Assembly: GCF_000002995.4 (NCBI RefSeq)
Contig: NW_025062478.1
Coordinates: 8,036,001 to 8,100,000 of the forward strand
Reading direction: 5' to 3'
DNA length: 64,000 nucleotides
Source: Brugia malayi
Lineage: Eukaryota > Nematoda > Chromadorea > Rhabditida > Onchocercidae
The notes under the pieces were generated by a model. That model ran no database searches. It was given only the letters and a program-made list of their open reading frames with translations, and was not told where the DNA came from. This document shows, piece after piece, positions 38,352 through 52,201 of this stretch (position 1 is its first letter; every line of letters starts with the position of its first letter). Position numbers and translations under genes: made by a program.

Positions 38352-39894
38352 TTGGAAGAAAGTCTGGAGGAGATATCGATCTGGAGAGAAGAAATTTTCA
38401 GCAAAACATTAATAGGATACGAAAACACTTTTGAATGAACTTATTTACTTAAATCTATTTAATTATTCATTATTTTGATTTTTCCAATTAAGGCTTTGTT
38501 ATTAGTGAAATAACAAATCAAAATTATAGAGTCAACTCTTTCTAGAAATAGGAGGAAAAAAGAGAGAAAGAGTGAAAAGACAAGAAAAGGGCAATTGAGA
38601 AAGACGAAACAAATAATTCTGATACTTGGTTCTGATGAAATGAACTGTGAAAGTTTGGAGAAGTAAAAATGAGGCAAAGAATGTTTGGTGAATGATTTGA
38701 ATCATTGATATCTCCACAGAAAGAAGTGAAATGTTTTTATTCCCGATATGATCTCGAGAAACCTTAATGAGGTTATACTGGACATATTGCTGACTTAATC
38801 AAGTTTGTTATGTCTGGATTCTGCCAGTTGCCTTCCACTTGGTCATTTAGTTCAAACTTGATGTAAAGAAAACTTCTCATTTTCATTTACTGATGAGTAT
38901 TTCATGAAAACGGAAATCAACAGACAAATTATTAAAAAGACCAAAAAAATCACTTAATCTGATAAAATCTATACTAAATTATACAAAAGCTATTTGATTA
39001 ATGTAAGATAGAAAGAAGAGTACCCATTGGATTAACTTTTTAAAAATATAAGTTAATGAGTTGCATTATTATTTTTAACGACTTCAAAAAAAAAAATGGT
39101 GAATGAAAATATATTCAAGTTAAATGAAGGATAAAAAAAAATTAAATATGGTAATGAATAGAAAGGCATTCTTTGCTATTTGGAGTTCAGTTGAAATTTG
39201 ATCACTGAGAACTTTATTATTTATAATATGATTAAAAACAAATCACCAAGTATTTAACTTCTGTAAATATTTCGTACAGTTGCAAGAAAATCATTTATAT
39301 GTGAAAGAAGAAAAAGTGACACTTTGTTCGGTATGAACTGAATAAAGTTTTTTGTTTTTTTAAATATGTCTTAATAGAGTGTATTCAATGGTTACGTCTG
39401 TTATTTTTCATCCATTATGATTAGATCTCATAAAAGTGTCATTTCAAAAATTTATTTATAGTTTCAAATTAGAACGAATGTTCTGCAAAAGATGTACCTT
39501 AAAAACAGACCTTCAAATTTTCATAATCGATAAAAACTACGACTAAAAAATTATTTTAATTTGATTTTCCAATAAATCATGACAGTTTTCCAAAAAAAAA
39601 GGCATTAATACTTTTTTCGAAAAATAAATTACATAAAAGGAAAATAAAAGAGTTAAATGAACAAATGTGGAAATTCTATGAAAAAGTGAAATAAACATAA
39701 TTTTTCCATCAGTTTTTTATTAAAATAAATATTCGAATAATTTTTAATAATTAATAATTAATATTCTACTCGAACAAACTCCTTTCTCTTTTCTTTCTTT
39801 GACGCCGAGATTTGTTCAAATTATAAAATATTTATTCTTCAAGGCAATGCAAAACTGTATTATATTATAACAACAACCTGAATTATTATCACAG

Positions 39895-42716
39895 TTATTT
39901 ATTTTCTGATTCAATATTGATCACATAATGAATATTCAATGTGTGCAGCCATGCATGTTCGTTACTAAACCAAATTTTATATGTGCCACTTTTGTTACAT
40001 TTAATTTCCTCCCTGATTGGTACCACAGTTGGTCCAGGCATTTTCTGAAATTTAATTCCAGTATGAGTGAGAATTTCCTCTATCTAACTATATCAATCTA
40101 ACTTTAAATACCAAAGATGAAGTAAGTGATGTTCTAAATGATACTAACTCTAATTATATGAAAGATTACGGAATATTTCATTCTCACTGCACTTTTACAT
40201 TTTATTACAGTATTACTTTGAACTTATTGTAGAACAATAGTAGACAATGACTAATCTTCAAACAATTCCGTTTAATTAAATGAGCTAAATATTCGCAAAA
40301 TTCAAAAAAAGAAATACATAAACTTAAACTAAACTTTAACTTAAACTTAAATATTTTAAGTCTCGATCCAATACAAACACCAGGATTAATATTATTTTTA
40401 CCGGATTTCAACTAATACGTACCATTAATAAGGGATAAACATTAATTAGTGAATTGGAATTCTCACAGGACTGATCTTTGACGTAAAAAATAGTGAATCC
40501 AAAATGTCCATCAGCATGAATGCACCATTTTATAACAGAACCCTGGAAATTTTTTGTATTTGATAGATGTATATAGAAGTGAATATTCGTCTACCTGTAC
40601 ACACTGCTCTTTTTTAGTCCTAAATTATGCATTCTAATTTTATTTGTCAAAGTTGTCGTAAGTTATTCAATTTTAAAATGATAAAAAAATACCTGTTTAA
40701 CATTCACATCAATTGTACCCGTTTTTCCAGCACCAACTGATAACACTTTACTCTTTTCATCAACTTTTTTTTTATGATAATATTGTGGATCGAGCGCTTT
40801 AGCAAGCTCTAATTCTGCTTTAAATATCTGCAATTCATCAAGTGGTGTACATTTATATTAAAAAATTTCTCAAAATTTAATTTAATTGTGGGGACGACAG
40901 AAAAAGTCCGCTATATGGAATAATAAACAGATAAATTGATAGTTAATTATCTAAAGCAAGCTGATTAGGTTAATTTACCAGCTATCATTTTTTTTTTCTC
41001 ATAGATATGAAAATGTAACTTATTGAGGAGATGCACCTTTATTTTGTCATCATTCCAATATGCTGGCAATGCTTCTGGAACAGCAACATTTTGAATTTCG
41101 GTTTTCCAATTTGAGCCAAATATAGAAACTTTCTGCCGAGTTCGTTCTGGTAGCAGCGGTTTTACGATTGTCCTGAAAAATGAACAGATGAATTTATAAC
41201 AGAAGCATCACAATCCACTTGTTATTGCTTGCATTAACAAAAACAAACTGATTAGCAGTAGGATGTCAGAGATGTCAGAGATAAATGAAATAGCATTTCA
41301 TTTATCAGTAAAACAAGTGATGAATAATATACCAGATAGAAGCCATGAATGGCGGTGCATTGATGAGCACAAATCTGTGGATCATCTCTACGTAATGGTC
41401 ACTCATAAATGCTGATATACCGGCCAACGGACCAGTCATTAAGGTCAACAAACGTTTGTCATATTTCAAATCGGTCAAATCCATCACATATATAATGGAA
41501 GCTTGTTGGCCTGCATTTTAATGGGAGATTAAAGTTTTAATTTGGTGAAATCACCTTACACTATTCAGCGTTAATGATTAATACAAGAATGCAGTGCAAG
41601 TGATTTGATTTTGATTGGTAAAATGAGCTATCGCTTATTGGTATATTGACTACACTTTGTTCAGTTATTGAATTTCAATATCAATTCTGTATATATGTAA
41701 ATTTAAAGCAAATAATTACGCAGCATTTTGATTTAAAATACCATATGAATGTTCAGAAAAATGACCATTGGTAATTTTCCAAAAATATGTTTACCAGTTT
41801 TTTTCTCCATTTCCATTATTTCACGTAGCAACAATTCAAGATCCTGAGTTCTGGCCATCATAATTTCATTTAATGAGAATGTCTGTATCATTCCCCAGTA
41901 ATCATTTCGTCCAGTTTGCTCGATATTAACAATAGCATTTGGAGTTTTTATTGCTGGGCCAGTTATACCAGCCTGGAATTTATAAATGTTCAACCAATAA
42001 CTACAAATCTAAATATTTCATAAGAGAAATTTCAGAAAAGATTGAACCAATTGAATTAATTTTATCATAGGAATTAAAGAATGAACTTAGCATGCGGAAT
42101 ATAATCTGCACAGCGTTATTGTATTAAAGTACCTTCCAGTAAGTATGTAACGGATGATTACGAGGTTTGCTTGCCATCATGTCCAAATCCCATTTTGACT
42201 TTCGAAGGAGTAAGTGATTCCTTAATTTTGGTAGTAAAATGTCAAAGTTGTAGTTATGACCTTGGAGCCATCGCAATAAGTTGAATTCGGTGTCGTAGTA
42301 TGGAGTAAGCTGAACGTTTTATTACTAGCAAAAGTACTAGCAAACGTTTTATTACTAGTATTGATAGCAAAAGTTTTAACACCTTAATTAATTTTATATT
42401 CCAATCAAGTACACACTTGGTTGCTATGTAGATGAAAGCATTTTTAATACTTGAATTAAGTGACTAAGATCCCATTCATTTTATTACTACTACCTGTTCA
42501 TATCATACAATTACTGATCGAAATGTTCTGCCAAATTGATTCAAACCGTATCCAATTAATTGGTATTAAAATTAATCTAACTTAATGATCAAATCAAATT
42601 TATATGATAAATTAATGAACTAGTAATAGTAGAATGTACTGTACCTCATCTTTAACAGCTTCTCGTAATTTTGCAATGTTAACTTTGTCTTTTTCCGATA
42701 TAGTAGAAGGAGGCAT
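39895..42716 (-). CDS. ctg: CRAL-TRIO (Sec14) and GOLD domain protein
   Basis: Eight exons, 42645-42716, 42133-42309, 41795-41972, 41333-41510, 41037-41172, 40693-40827, 40423-40542 and 39895-40044, join in frame to 381 aa. After a short N-terminal helix come YDTEFNLLRWLQGHNYNF (CRAL-TRIO N-domain) and the Sec14 lipid-binding core: IYVMDLTDLKYDKRLL, HYVEMIHRFVLINAPPFMAS, and IVKPLLPERTRQKVSIFG. Following a linker, the C-terminal third is a GOLD beta-sandwich: VSVGAGKTGTIDVNVKQ-like opening, GSVIKWCIHADGHFGFTIFY, and CNKSGTYKIWFSNEHAWLHT. This is the Sec14L2 type of architecture, found in C. elegans as the CTG proteins. Such proteins move or present hydrophobic ligands between membranes; no ligand can be named here. 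An AATAAA sits directly before the stop codon. The start is the first ATG in frame, a few bases after CTACAG, a possible trans-splice site. Confidence 0.94.
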
Positions 42717-45700
42717 CAAAAATCTGTAGCATATACTTGGATTAGCAAATAAATATGAAATAAATCAGAAATCATTTATTTACTTGATGATTGTTAAAAC
42801 TTTTGTAAATCTTTCACCGAATAACATCAATTAATTAGATAACCGATAATTAATTTTCTCAATCGATATTTGCTACCTATTTGAAAAATTTAGGAATGTT
42901 CAACTAGACAGTTTCGTTAGCTTAAGCGATTTTGAAAGTTTTTTTAGATGTGACAAAAGATTGTTTGTTTATTGATATGTCAGCAGATAAAATTATATCA
43001 AAATATTTCATATTAATGAAAGAAGTGGTGAAAAAAAAAAACACTAATAATTTCACGCGGGGTGGGATTTATAGGTTGATTGATTGATTAATTGATTGCA
43101 AATAAAATCATTTCAACATTTGCTTTTGTCATGCTTCACCGATATTCCCAAAAGATAATATCATATCATTCCGGAAAAGCCTTTGTATTTATTTCCGGTA
43201 GTGCGGGGAGAGTTACATCCTCCAAAGAAGACATTGCATTCTATTAAAAAGTTGTATTTTCAAACTTTCATCATCCATAGCGTAAGTCTCCTCCATTCCA
43301 AAAGCTCAAAAGAAGCAAAACAAATCATTTCATTTTGATAAGTATTACATTAATTGTTCTTATGATTATAATCTAATTCATTACTTTCTAATTCTTAGTG
43401 AGAAAAAGAATTTTTGCCTTTTTTTGGGAAACTGTGAATCAAAGAACGCAAATGAGTGTTGTTAGTGCCCCACAAATTTATTTCACTTTTTGGGGAATTT
43501 AAACTACTGTTTTGGAATCTGAAAAAGAGTAAATTGTACACAGTTATGCATCCAGTGAGTGAGATAGCAAAAAGATAAATTCATTAAAAGTATTTTGAAA
43601 TTGGCAACATTATGAATTTTGGGTTTTTTGGGCAATATTTGCTGTGGATGATTGAGAATATGACAAAATTTAAAAACTTGAACACAGATTACATTGACAT
43701 TTTTTATTTACAATATTCTGTTAAAAGCAGAAAGTAAGAAAAAGTGTGACCATCCTGTTGATAATACTGATAAGAATCACTGATTCAGTAAATCAATTAA
43801 TTGAATAATTTTATTAATTTATTATTAATCGAATTAAATAGTATGTTTTGCTTTAGAATAGAGAGTTAGATCGTTGTAGAGGAAAGAGTCTTTAGTAGGA
43901 AGAAGTAGTATTTCCTTGGGCCGAAAGTTTTCTTCATGATTATATCCTAATAACAATCAATAAAATTCATGTTGTGCTGTAGACAAATGAACTTAGTCAA
44001 AAGATAATGAAAAATTGATGGGATAAAAAAGTTTATTTATTAATTTCTTCCTACAAATAGCTTGAAAGTGTCTTGAAAACAGAATGAAATGAAGCAAATG
44101 AAATGAAATGAACCTTTTCTGACAGGAAGGAAAAATATGTGACAGAGATCCACTCCGAAAGTGGGAAGGCCTTAGTGCAAACAATTCGCGTGTCGTTTTA
44201 AAGTGTGTTACCCCGATTTGTATTCATCCCATGTCTTTGTTATTACTATGTATATTTTTATCTTCTAAACCAAATTCATTAATATGAAAAATTGATGAAT
44301 ATGATATCCTAAATTATTTTGAACTTCCGTGTTTAGCAAAAACTATGACTAAACATTTATTTGAATCTCAATTTTATTTACTCCATAAAATATGGTGATA
44401 AGTTAATCAACCGATTTGATAAGGCGATTAATACAAAAGCTGTATATGTGAAGATGGGACTGAACTTTCCATTGAATTTCGGAGTCATCTTATTAAAAGT
44501 CATTGAAAAATTTCATGCTAATCCAGTATATCTATTTCTAATGAACTCTTAATGTGTCATGCTTTAAAACTATAACTCTGTTAAACTTCGAAATAGAATC
44601 ATCGTTAGCATAGTTTATAAAGACAAGATATTTGACTTTGAAGATGGATTAGCTAAATGTGATGATTACAAATTTTAGTACTTTACAAAATAACAAATTT
44701 TGAAACAATAGATAAAGCATTATTTTGAACATTTTAGTAAACAAGCCTAAAAAGAGAATTAAAAATTGTAGGAAGAATGTTTCATTTTTTTCGCACTGAA
44801 AGAAGTTTATGTTTAAAAAAGTCTTAGAGACAAGAGAAATGGCGACAAAGTGACGAAAGACGTTTTGACTGGATGAATAGAGTCGTACAGCATGTAGTCA
44901 AAAACCGGTCCTGTATGACAACACCTTACGAACTGATCCTTATCATGCTGTTATGATAGTTGACAGTATTGATAGCTTAGTTTATTTACACCACTTATGA
45001 CATATTTTTGAAGTTTTTGAAATGTATAATTGATCCACTGCTTCTTCAATTATTTTTGGCACAATATGAACTGTTGAAGATTCATTTCAAAAAAATGAGA
45101 TTGTAAAATTTGAAAACTATCAATGAATAAAAGTATTAATGAAACTTTCATTAAAGTGGATAATCTCTTTTAATTGTAAAAAAAACTTTCAAAGCGCTAG
45201 TGGCTTTTAAAAATGTGTTGTCCTTCAGTTGTAAACAATTACTTAACGTGAAACAATTTATTGAAATTGCACTTAATAATTACATAAACCTAAACTAGAA
45301 GTAGAAGGATTCGCCAACAAATTTAAACCTATTTAAAATAATTGTTTTACCAATTCATTTACCTAACATCACACATGCAATAGATCTTAAATAATCTTAA
45401 CGATTTTAAACGAGTTATAAAAATTAATTATCTGAAAAAGAATAATAAAATTAATGTACAATTTAACTGTTTATTACAAATTTAAAATTGTTCAACCAAA
45501 ATTTGTGATTTTCTTGGTATTAAAAAATAACGAAAGACACAGCGGATATTTCTCAATATCACAATGTTAGCCTTCTCGATGCCAAAAAAATTTTTTAACG
45601 ATAATATTTCATCATTTTTTTACACTTGACAAGTCTTGAATCCTTTTGGAAAATCATTTTGGACTTTCAAATACTTAAACTATTGATTTTTATTTTTGTT

Positions 45701-46615
45701 GAAATTGTATAACCTTAACACTGCGTAATAGACAAAGTTTTAAAAGTACGACCAGGAAATAATTGTTTTCTACCGCAGTTCATTCAGAAATGAAATCATA
45801 AAACAATTTTAGAATACATGATATCGAAGTACGAACTTTGAACTCGATCCACAAGATCTAAATTTCATAAACATACAACTTCGAGGGTCTTAACAGTTAA
45901 TATTTTCAATATATCACTTTCATTGCTTTTAAATGTCTACTTTAGAAACACTCTAAAAAGTGATAAATTTTCAAGTGATTTTTTATCTCTTTCTTTTTTG
46001 ATGTTTGAGTTTTCATTTTCATTGGAAAGTAGAAAATCTTCTCTTGAAGATAACCGGAAGGAGACCTTTATAAAAATCGGACAAAAAGCTTGTTTTGTAA
46101 TAAATATTTCATTCAAAACAATCCGCCAAATAGGTATCCGTTTAGCAGTTTTTAAAACAGAATAATGCTTGATCTGAGTCTTGATCTCATCTTGATTATA
46201 ATCTTGATCTCATAATGATAGCTATTGATTGACTGGTTGGTTATCAATGTTCACTACGAATAATCAAACTTTTTTTCACTTTGTTTGCATTGACAATTAG
46301 TCTGTTGAAATATTTTTGTTTATAATAATTTGGAAAAGGGTATTTGATACAGTAAAAAGGGAAAATTTCGACAAAAGTTTATATTCATATTATGAGTTGT
46401 TGATCTTTATCAATGAACAAGTTATCAACATAAGTAACGTAGGAATTAAAAGGGATAGTAGATCACATGATGAACAAGTTAGGGTTAATTAGTATTCAGC
46501 ATTAATTAAGACATTTCTGGAATAAAATTTTTGAAGGAAATTTTTAGGTGAAGAAAGAGGAGTCAAAAGAAAGGCAATCTCGGTTATTACAAAATTTTTA
46601 TGCAAAAAGATTACA
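42717..46615. other. Gene-poor interval
   Basis: About 3.9 kb with no supported gene. A short less-AT-rich patch at about 43180-43290 has open frames and a GTAAGT, but nothing recognisable. The right end is presumably the 3' flank of the membrane-protein gene. Confidence 0.4.
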
Positions 46616-48769
46616 TTACAGGTGATTGAAACAATCAGGTGATAATACCGGAAGCGGCTCTCTTCGATCATTTTGTACTACCGGTACTCCCCGATTACCC
46701 GTCATATTGATTGTGAATAAATGACTACTACTTCCATCTTGAGCATCAGATAAAATCAACATATGTTCTGCTTTTGCCGGTAGTGCATTCAAATGCGGTT
46801 CTATCATATTCAGCGATTCCATATGTCGAGAGAGCAAAAAGTTACTACGAAATTCGTCGTCTGAAATTTCTTTTACGACCATTTGCGCCATATGTTTGAA
46901 TAGTGTTAGAGTCCCATAAATTAATTCTTTTTTCTGCTATTTATAATATTACTTCAAAAGAAACAGATAAATACTCTCAGAAAGTGTCATAGTAACAAAC
47001 CACTGATATCTTTATTGTTGAGAGGAGGTAGTGGCGGTCTTCGATATGGATCTAAGTTACTTGCGGAATTCTGACGCATCATTCGGAGATTCTCCTGTCT
47101 GTCGAAAATTGATTTCGGACAACATAACATCCACCTGCATTTTTAGTCTCTAAAGTGTTATGAAATTGAACTCAATAATACTTAATGATATCCTTAACTT
47201 GTCACTTGCTATTACTGTAGAACAATCATGTGAAAGTATTAATGTAATAGCAGCAATTAACCTGGGCCACATAAATTGTGATATGTTATCAGAAGAATCA
47301 GCGTTTCCCCGATCACTTCCATTGCTTCTCCTGGATTTTCTACTGGAATTTCTTAACAGTACCAATCAATCAAATAAGATAAAATTTTTTAGATTAAAAA
47401 GTTCATATAGATCTATCCAAATTTGTTCACTGTAGGCAATTTATATCGAATTATATCAAATTAGATATCTGTGCAGAATACGAAAAGAGATCAAAGTAAA
47501 AGCTTACTTCTTACTGAGTGCCAGATAAATAATAATAGTTATTAAAACAACAAGAATTACTGATGTACCGGCACCGATCAAAATCCATATAAACCATGGG
47601 ATTTCTTCTGAAAATAAGTAAAAGTTAAAAGACATTGTAGTATATAGACAATTAGCTAAAATAGATTAATTTAAATCGAAGTAAATTGAAATTTGTTGTG
47701 ATTTGATAATAATGTTGACATTTCAGAAAATCGATAGAAAAGCGATTCAGATTGATCATTAATATAATCAGGTGATCAGATTATGAAACATAACCGTAAC
47801 AAATGAATAGACTGATCAAGTCAGTGGTTTGTATTTGGTAAAAATAAAAAAAACAAAGAAATAAAAATCTTTGTTTGCATGAGCAAAATAAAAAATGAAA
47901 CTGGCAAATTATAAAAATAATCAGAAATTTTGCGAAGAAAAAGATAAAGTGATAATTTTCCGATATTAAAATAATGAGAAATTTTTGTTGTTAATGCATG
48001 TTTTTGAGCGAAATTTTTATGTTCATAATCAAATAAGAAAGTAAATCAAATATGGAAGCTATAACTGATAATTCTGATTGAATAGTTAACGAACAAATGA
48101 GCAGATGTGCGGATGATGCATTTTAATTAAGATTTTCGGGAATGATAATGATAATTGGTTATTAGTGAGATCATTTGAATGAGTTATATAGTTCGCTTCT
48201 TATTGATGATACGATTAACCCTGAATACAATATTAGATCAATTGCAGAAACGAATCATATTCAACTTTCATTACCATATAGAAATGAACGTTTGGATTAG
48301 TCTTTGAAAGTAAAAAAAATAAAATCAGAAAATGAAATTAAAGTGTAACTTAAGAAAACAGAAGAAATAAACTTGCAAAAGCGAATATGAATTTGTCATA
48401 GATTTCCTGGCGAAGCATTACAAGAAAACAATAAAATCGTAATAAGTTGTAGAAAAACTTAAATGAAAACGAAAAAATTAGTTTGTGCTATAATTTTGAA
48501 AAAACTAAATGCGTACCAAAAATATTCCAATCGTTTATTGTATTGAAAAAATTTTGAAGTGTTGAATTTGTGGAAGTTGTTATTGGCGTGACATTAAAAC
48601 CATCATTGCCACTAATGCTGCTATTAGTCGAATTTTCAAAAAATTTTACAATTGCATCATCCCACTTCCATTGTGACCAATCATCCGTTATCACTGCTGT
48701 TACGGTTGCAATGTTGGTTTCAGTGATAGCAATCTTTTCCACATATGCAAGGATTGTTTCATTGTCCAT
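46616..48769 (-). CDS. Single-pass membrane protein of unknown function, 295 aa
   Basis: Five exons, 48517-48769, 47508-47607, 47262-47351, 47001-47134 and 46616-46926, are phase-consistent. The first ~85 residues are acidic and carry five N-glycosylation sequons (N3, N46, N49, N59, N68), with tryptophans and no cysteine. One strong transmembrane helix follows at about residues 88-117 (PWFIWILIGAGTSVILVVLI...). Straight after it comes a basic stop-transfer sequence, KKNSSRKSRRS. The cytoplasmic tail of ~180 residues has a Cys pair (MLCCPK), a proline cluster (RRPPLPPLNN) that could bind SH3 or WW domains, and ends DCFNHL. This suggests N-outside topology, yet no cleavable signal peptide is seen. 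Either the helix acts as a reverse signal anchor or an upstream signal-peptide exon was missed. No family recognised. The last exon's acceptor (AAAAAAG) is the weakest junction. Confidence 0.72.
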
Positions 48770-50962
48770 TCGTCACTAATTAGTTTTCCCATAGGATTTA
48801 GGACAATGAAGTTTGGACATTTAAGTGGTATTTAGCTGTTCACATATATTTAAAACATTCTGAAAATGAATTTGTTTGAACTGAGTTAAAAACATTATTT
48901 TAGCAATACGATAAATCCAGAAACCTTTGGTCTTTCATTTATAACCAAAAGACAAAAATGGATTTATCAACATCTAATCTATTTAATTCAGCAAAAAACT
49001 CATGCAACTAATATCAGTGGAAAGAGTAAGTTCTACTTACCACTATAATCTTGCTGACAAAAAACACAGTTCGAAATATTTTAAAAAGTCAGGGGAATTG
49101 CATTCCAAATTTTAACCTTTCCATAACCATCACATTTAACCTTTGTTAAGATTTCTGAAAAATTAATAAATAGTGTCAAAGAGTTAAGGAAGATTTGATA
49201 AGGAGTAAAAGTGAACTGCTTTAAAATTATTCTCGAGAACAACGAAACAGAGCAATTTTAGAAGCGAATATCACAAAGAGTAAAATTGAGTAATTATCAT
49301 AAAAGTGTTCTGTTATCAGTGTAAAAAATTGGTTGATAAAATCAGATTTTACTAAAATTTAAAGGCAAATCGTTCGGTTAATGTCATACGCAAACACTAA
49401 TTTAATTTTAATTGATTTTTTTAAATTAATTTAACAGTTATTGAGAATAATTATGGCTCTCATTTATTACATTAAGGTAACAAATGAGGTGAGGACTAAT
49501 AGAATATGTTGACGTAAATGTATTATCAAACAAAAAGCCACTTTATTATACTTTTTATGCTGAAATGGAGCTTAGCATATTTACACGAAGTAAGATAAAT
49601 CGAAAATAAAGTTAGATTTTGAAATAAGTTCAAACAAAGTGCTTAAAGATAAAGTAAATTCACTTTGTTGTTGTCTAATCGGCTAAGAACAAAGCATTTG
49701 ATGAAAGGTTAATAGTTAATAGTTTAAATTTTCACTGAGACTATGAACGCAACCGGTAGATTCCTCGTTTTAAAATTTTTTACATTGATCAGAGTACACT
49801 TTTTTTGTTTGCCATTGCTGTAAAATATTTAACGTTTTATAGCGATAGAAAATTCTTTGGGATTTTTTTAACTTTAGACTAAGTGCGTTAAAAATAAAGG
49901 GATAAGCTACTAAACGTTATTGAAATATACATGCTTGTCTCATTAGCTGAAAGTACTTGATTGAAATCTGAAATGCACAAGATGAAATAAGCAATTAATA
50001 TTTCTAGCATAAAAATGAAAACTGATATTTTTAGTAATATTTCATTACTCAGTACTTATTTTAAAAGACCTTAAAAATATAAGTAATGCAATTGGGGAAC
50101 GAAATACAAAGTGCCGAAGCAGTAAGTAAAGTAAAAACTTAAATTAAGCAATGCATGAATGAACTTTCATACAAAAAAGATCTGAATGTGTGTTTAGAAT
50201 TGGGCTTATTTACTAATTGAGGTGACTTCTTATAGATGCTAAGTAGATGAGTTGAACACAAAATTACAGTTATTTAGTAAATTTAACAAACAATTAATAT
50301 ATATATATAGTGGGAGAGGGAAATGTGGACATAATTATATATATATATATGTATGTAAGCTTTTCGTTGCTAAGAGACAAGCTACGACTGGGTAAGAAAG
50401 GAGTATTGTGACGATTTGACTCAGATTAATTTGAATTCAATCCAGAAGTGTCCCTAATAATCAACCATAATTCTCTCATTCGTTTTTCACTCTCATTTCC
50501 GTCATTTCAATCATTTTTGAATTTCACTCAATGTAATAGGAATCAGTGGCATGATGGAATTTAATTAATAAATTTTTACCTAGTATCTCATCGAAAATAT
50601 CTTTTCTTTTATGATATTATATCAGTCATTATGTTATCAATAGCAATGAATAAATGTGCTAAAAAGTTTTTGCAGTATTACTTTATAGGTAAAGTTCGAT
50701 TCATATTGATAAATTGGATATCATCAACAGTGATGATAATGGTGATTAATAATCTTAAGAATCGTATCAGTTAAAATGAGAAAAAAAAGTTTGTAATTAC
50801 CTCAAATTATCTCAAAAATTAATCGAATCAAATGATTTAAACTAATTAAAGTGTCAAATACCCAACAAGTAATGAAAATGTTATGATTCAGTTCGACAGA
50901 TTCTAATATAACAAAAGATCGAATTTCGTGAATTATTTCACTACTCTTAATCACTACTACTC
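48770..50962. other. Upstream region of the membrane-protein gene; no gene recognised
   Basis: About 2.2 kb of AT-rich sequence. Short (AT)n runs occur near 50297-50309 and 50335-50351, flanking a 25-base purine-rich core. A missed first exon of the membrane-protein gene may lie here, but none could be supported. Confidence 0.4.
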
Positions 50963-52201
50963 TTATCTTGCATTCTTCTCCCTTTGCCACTGTGCAATCT
51001 CATCAAAAACATCGGAAAAGCAATTGGTGCTTACTTCTTCCTCAGAAAGTGCTATTATTATACTAAAAAAAAGAAAAAAAAAAACGTAATAAATTCAAAG
51101 TTATATTTTCCGTAAGCTTTTTTCTTCCAAAGTGGATTTAAGGTTGAAATTTTTTTTTTTTTTTGAAACTTTCAGAAAAAAGTTATGGATGCTAAATTTC
51201 ATTTCTAAGAGTTCAAATTCTAATAAATTAATCATTTAGTACTTGCCGTGAAGATTTTGTACTGAAATGATATAAGGGACATTATGAGCAGTTGAACGGT
51301 TAAAGTGAAGAAAAAAAACTGATAAAGAAAAATCATAGTACAATAAAATCGATTATTTATTTAGCATTCAATAAAAGAAATTAAACTTCTTTTACATATT
51401 AACTACAAGTTTTCAAACAACAAACACTGGAACATACGTATGTACTTCTGAACATGAATAACAGTGATAACTGTTGAATCAGTTATCACTTCATTATTTT
51501 TTTAATGATTCTTAGTTTAACTAATGATTCGTTTTTTCTTTTAAATCGTTTCATTTTCTTAGTCATTCAACAATACAACAGCAATATGTTAAGTAATATT
51601 TCCAGAAAAATTCTCGAATCATCAATGGAAGGAAGAAAATACTGAAAGAATGGAAACGTTTCAATCAATAATTGCAGAAAATAGAAAAAGGATGCGAAAG
51701 ATATGTAAATTACATTACAACAAGTCACACACTAATAACTATCTGAAATGATGTTGAAAATCTCTTTTTGACATTGAATAATTCAGCTGTTTCTTCCTTT
51801 TTGCCTCTCTCATTGAATAGTGCAATGGCAGTATTCTGCGATTGAAAAAAAAGAGCCAATAATTGGCACTCAATCATTTCATCAATTTTGAAAGATTTCT
51901 CTCCGAAAATCACTCATATACTTTATAAAATACTTTTCCATGAGTAAAACAAAAAGGTTCCATTTTTTCTCTTCTTCACTGTGTGTAAAGAATGACGTAA
52001 AGATTTGAAATTCAACTTTGTTGAACTTTTTTTCTCCCAACAAACTATCCATATCATTTCCACTGCTCTCTTCTATCAATTTCACGATGAGGTCACTGTT
52101 CATAATGCGGAATAGTTGAAGCAATGAAATCAAAAAAATATTGTACTTGCGCAAATACAGAATACGTTGATATGGACACGAAACAATAAGTAGGCAATTC
52201 A
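50963..52201 (-). CDS. Possible unrecognised gene, exon structure uncertain
   Basis: Three coding-looking pieces lie on the minus strand. The 5' piece (about 51885-52109 or longer) starts MNSDLIVKLIEESSGNDMDS and continues KVEFQIFTSFFTHSEEEKKW. The second (51729-51835, after a TTCAATCGCAG acceptor) reads TAIALFNERGKKEETAELF. The third (50963-51062, after a TTTTTTAG acceptor) reads ALSEEEVSTNCFSDVFDEIA and stops at 50963. Pieces two and three join in phase (codon GT|T). Between one and two no canonical donor gives the right frame: the first frame ends at a stop near 51884 while the frame of the second is open from about 51911. This means a missed junction, a frameshift, or a pseudogene. No family was recognised. 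Confidence 0.35.

Larger units (their letters stand above)
33380..39894. other. Large gene-poor interval
   Basis: About 6.5 kb with no recognisable gene. It includes a GA-rich tract (34299-34362), a (GAT)n run near 38002-38017, three copies of an 11-mer near 38.3 kb, and a pair of orphan exon-like segments at 35.5-36.1 kb. Upstream control sequence of Pellino is probably in the leftmost part. Confidence 0.45.

Noticed and set aside
43160..43295. Less AT-rich patch with open frames and a GTAAGT donor-like site
   Set aside because: Two frames look equally plausible (FPVVRGELHPPKKTLHS and KAFVFISGSAGRVTSSKED). No acceptor, partner exon or family supports either.
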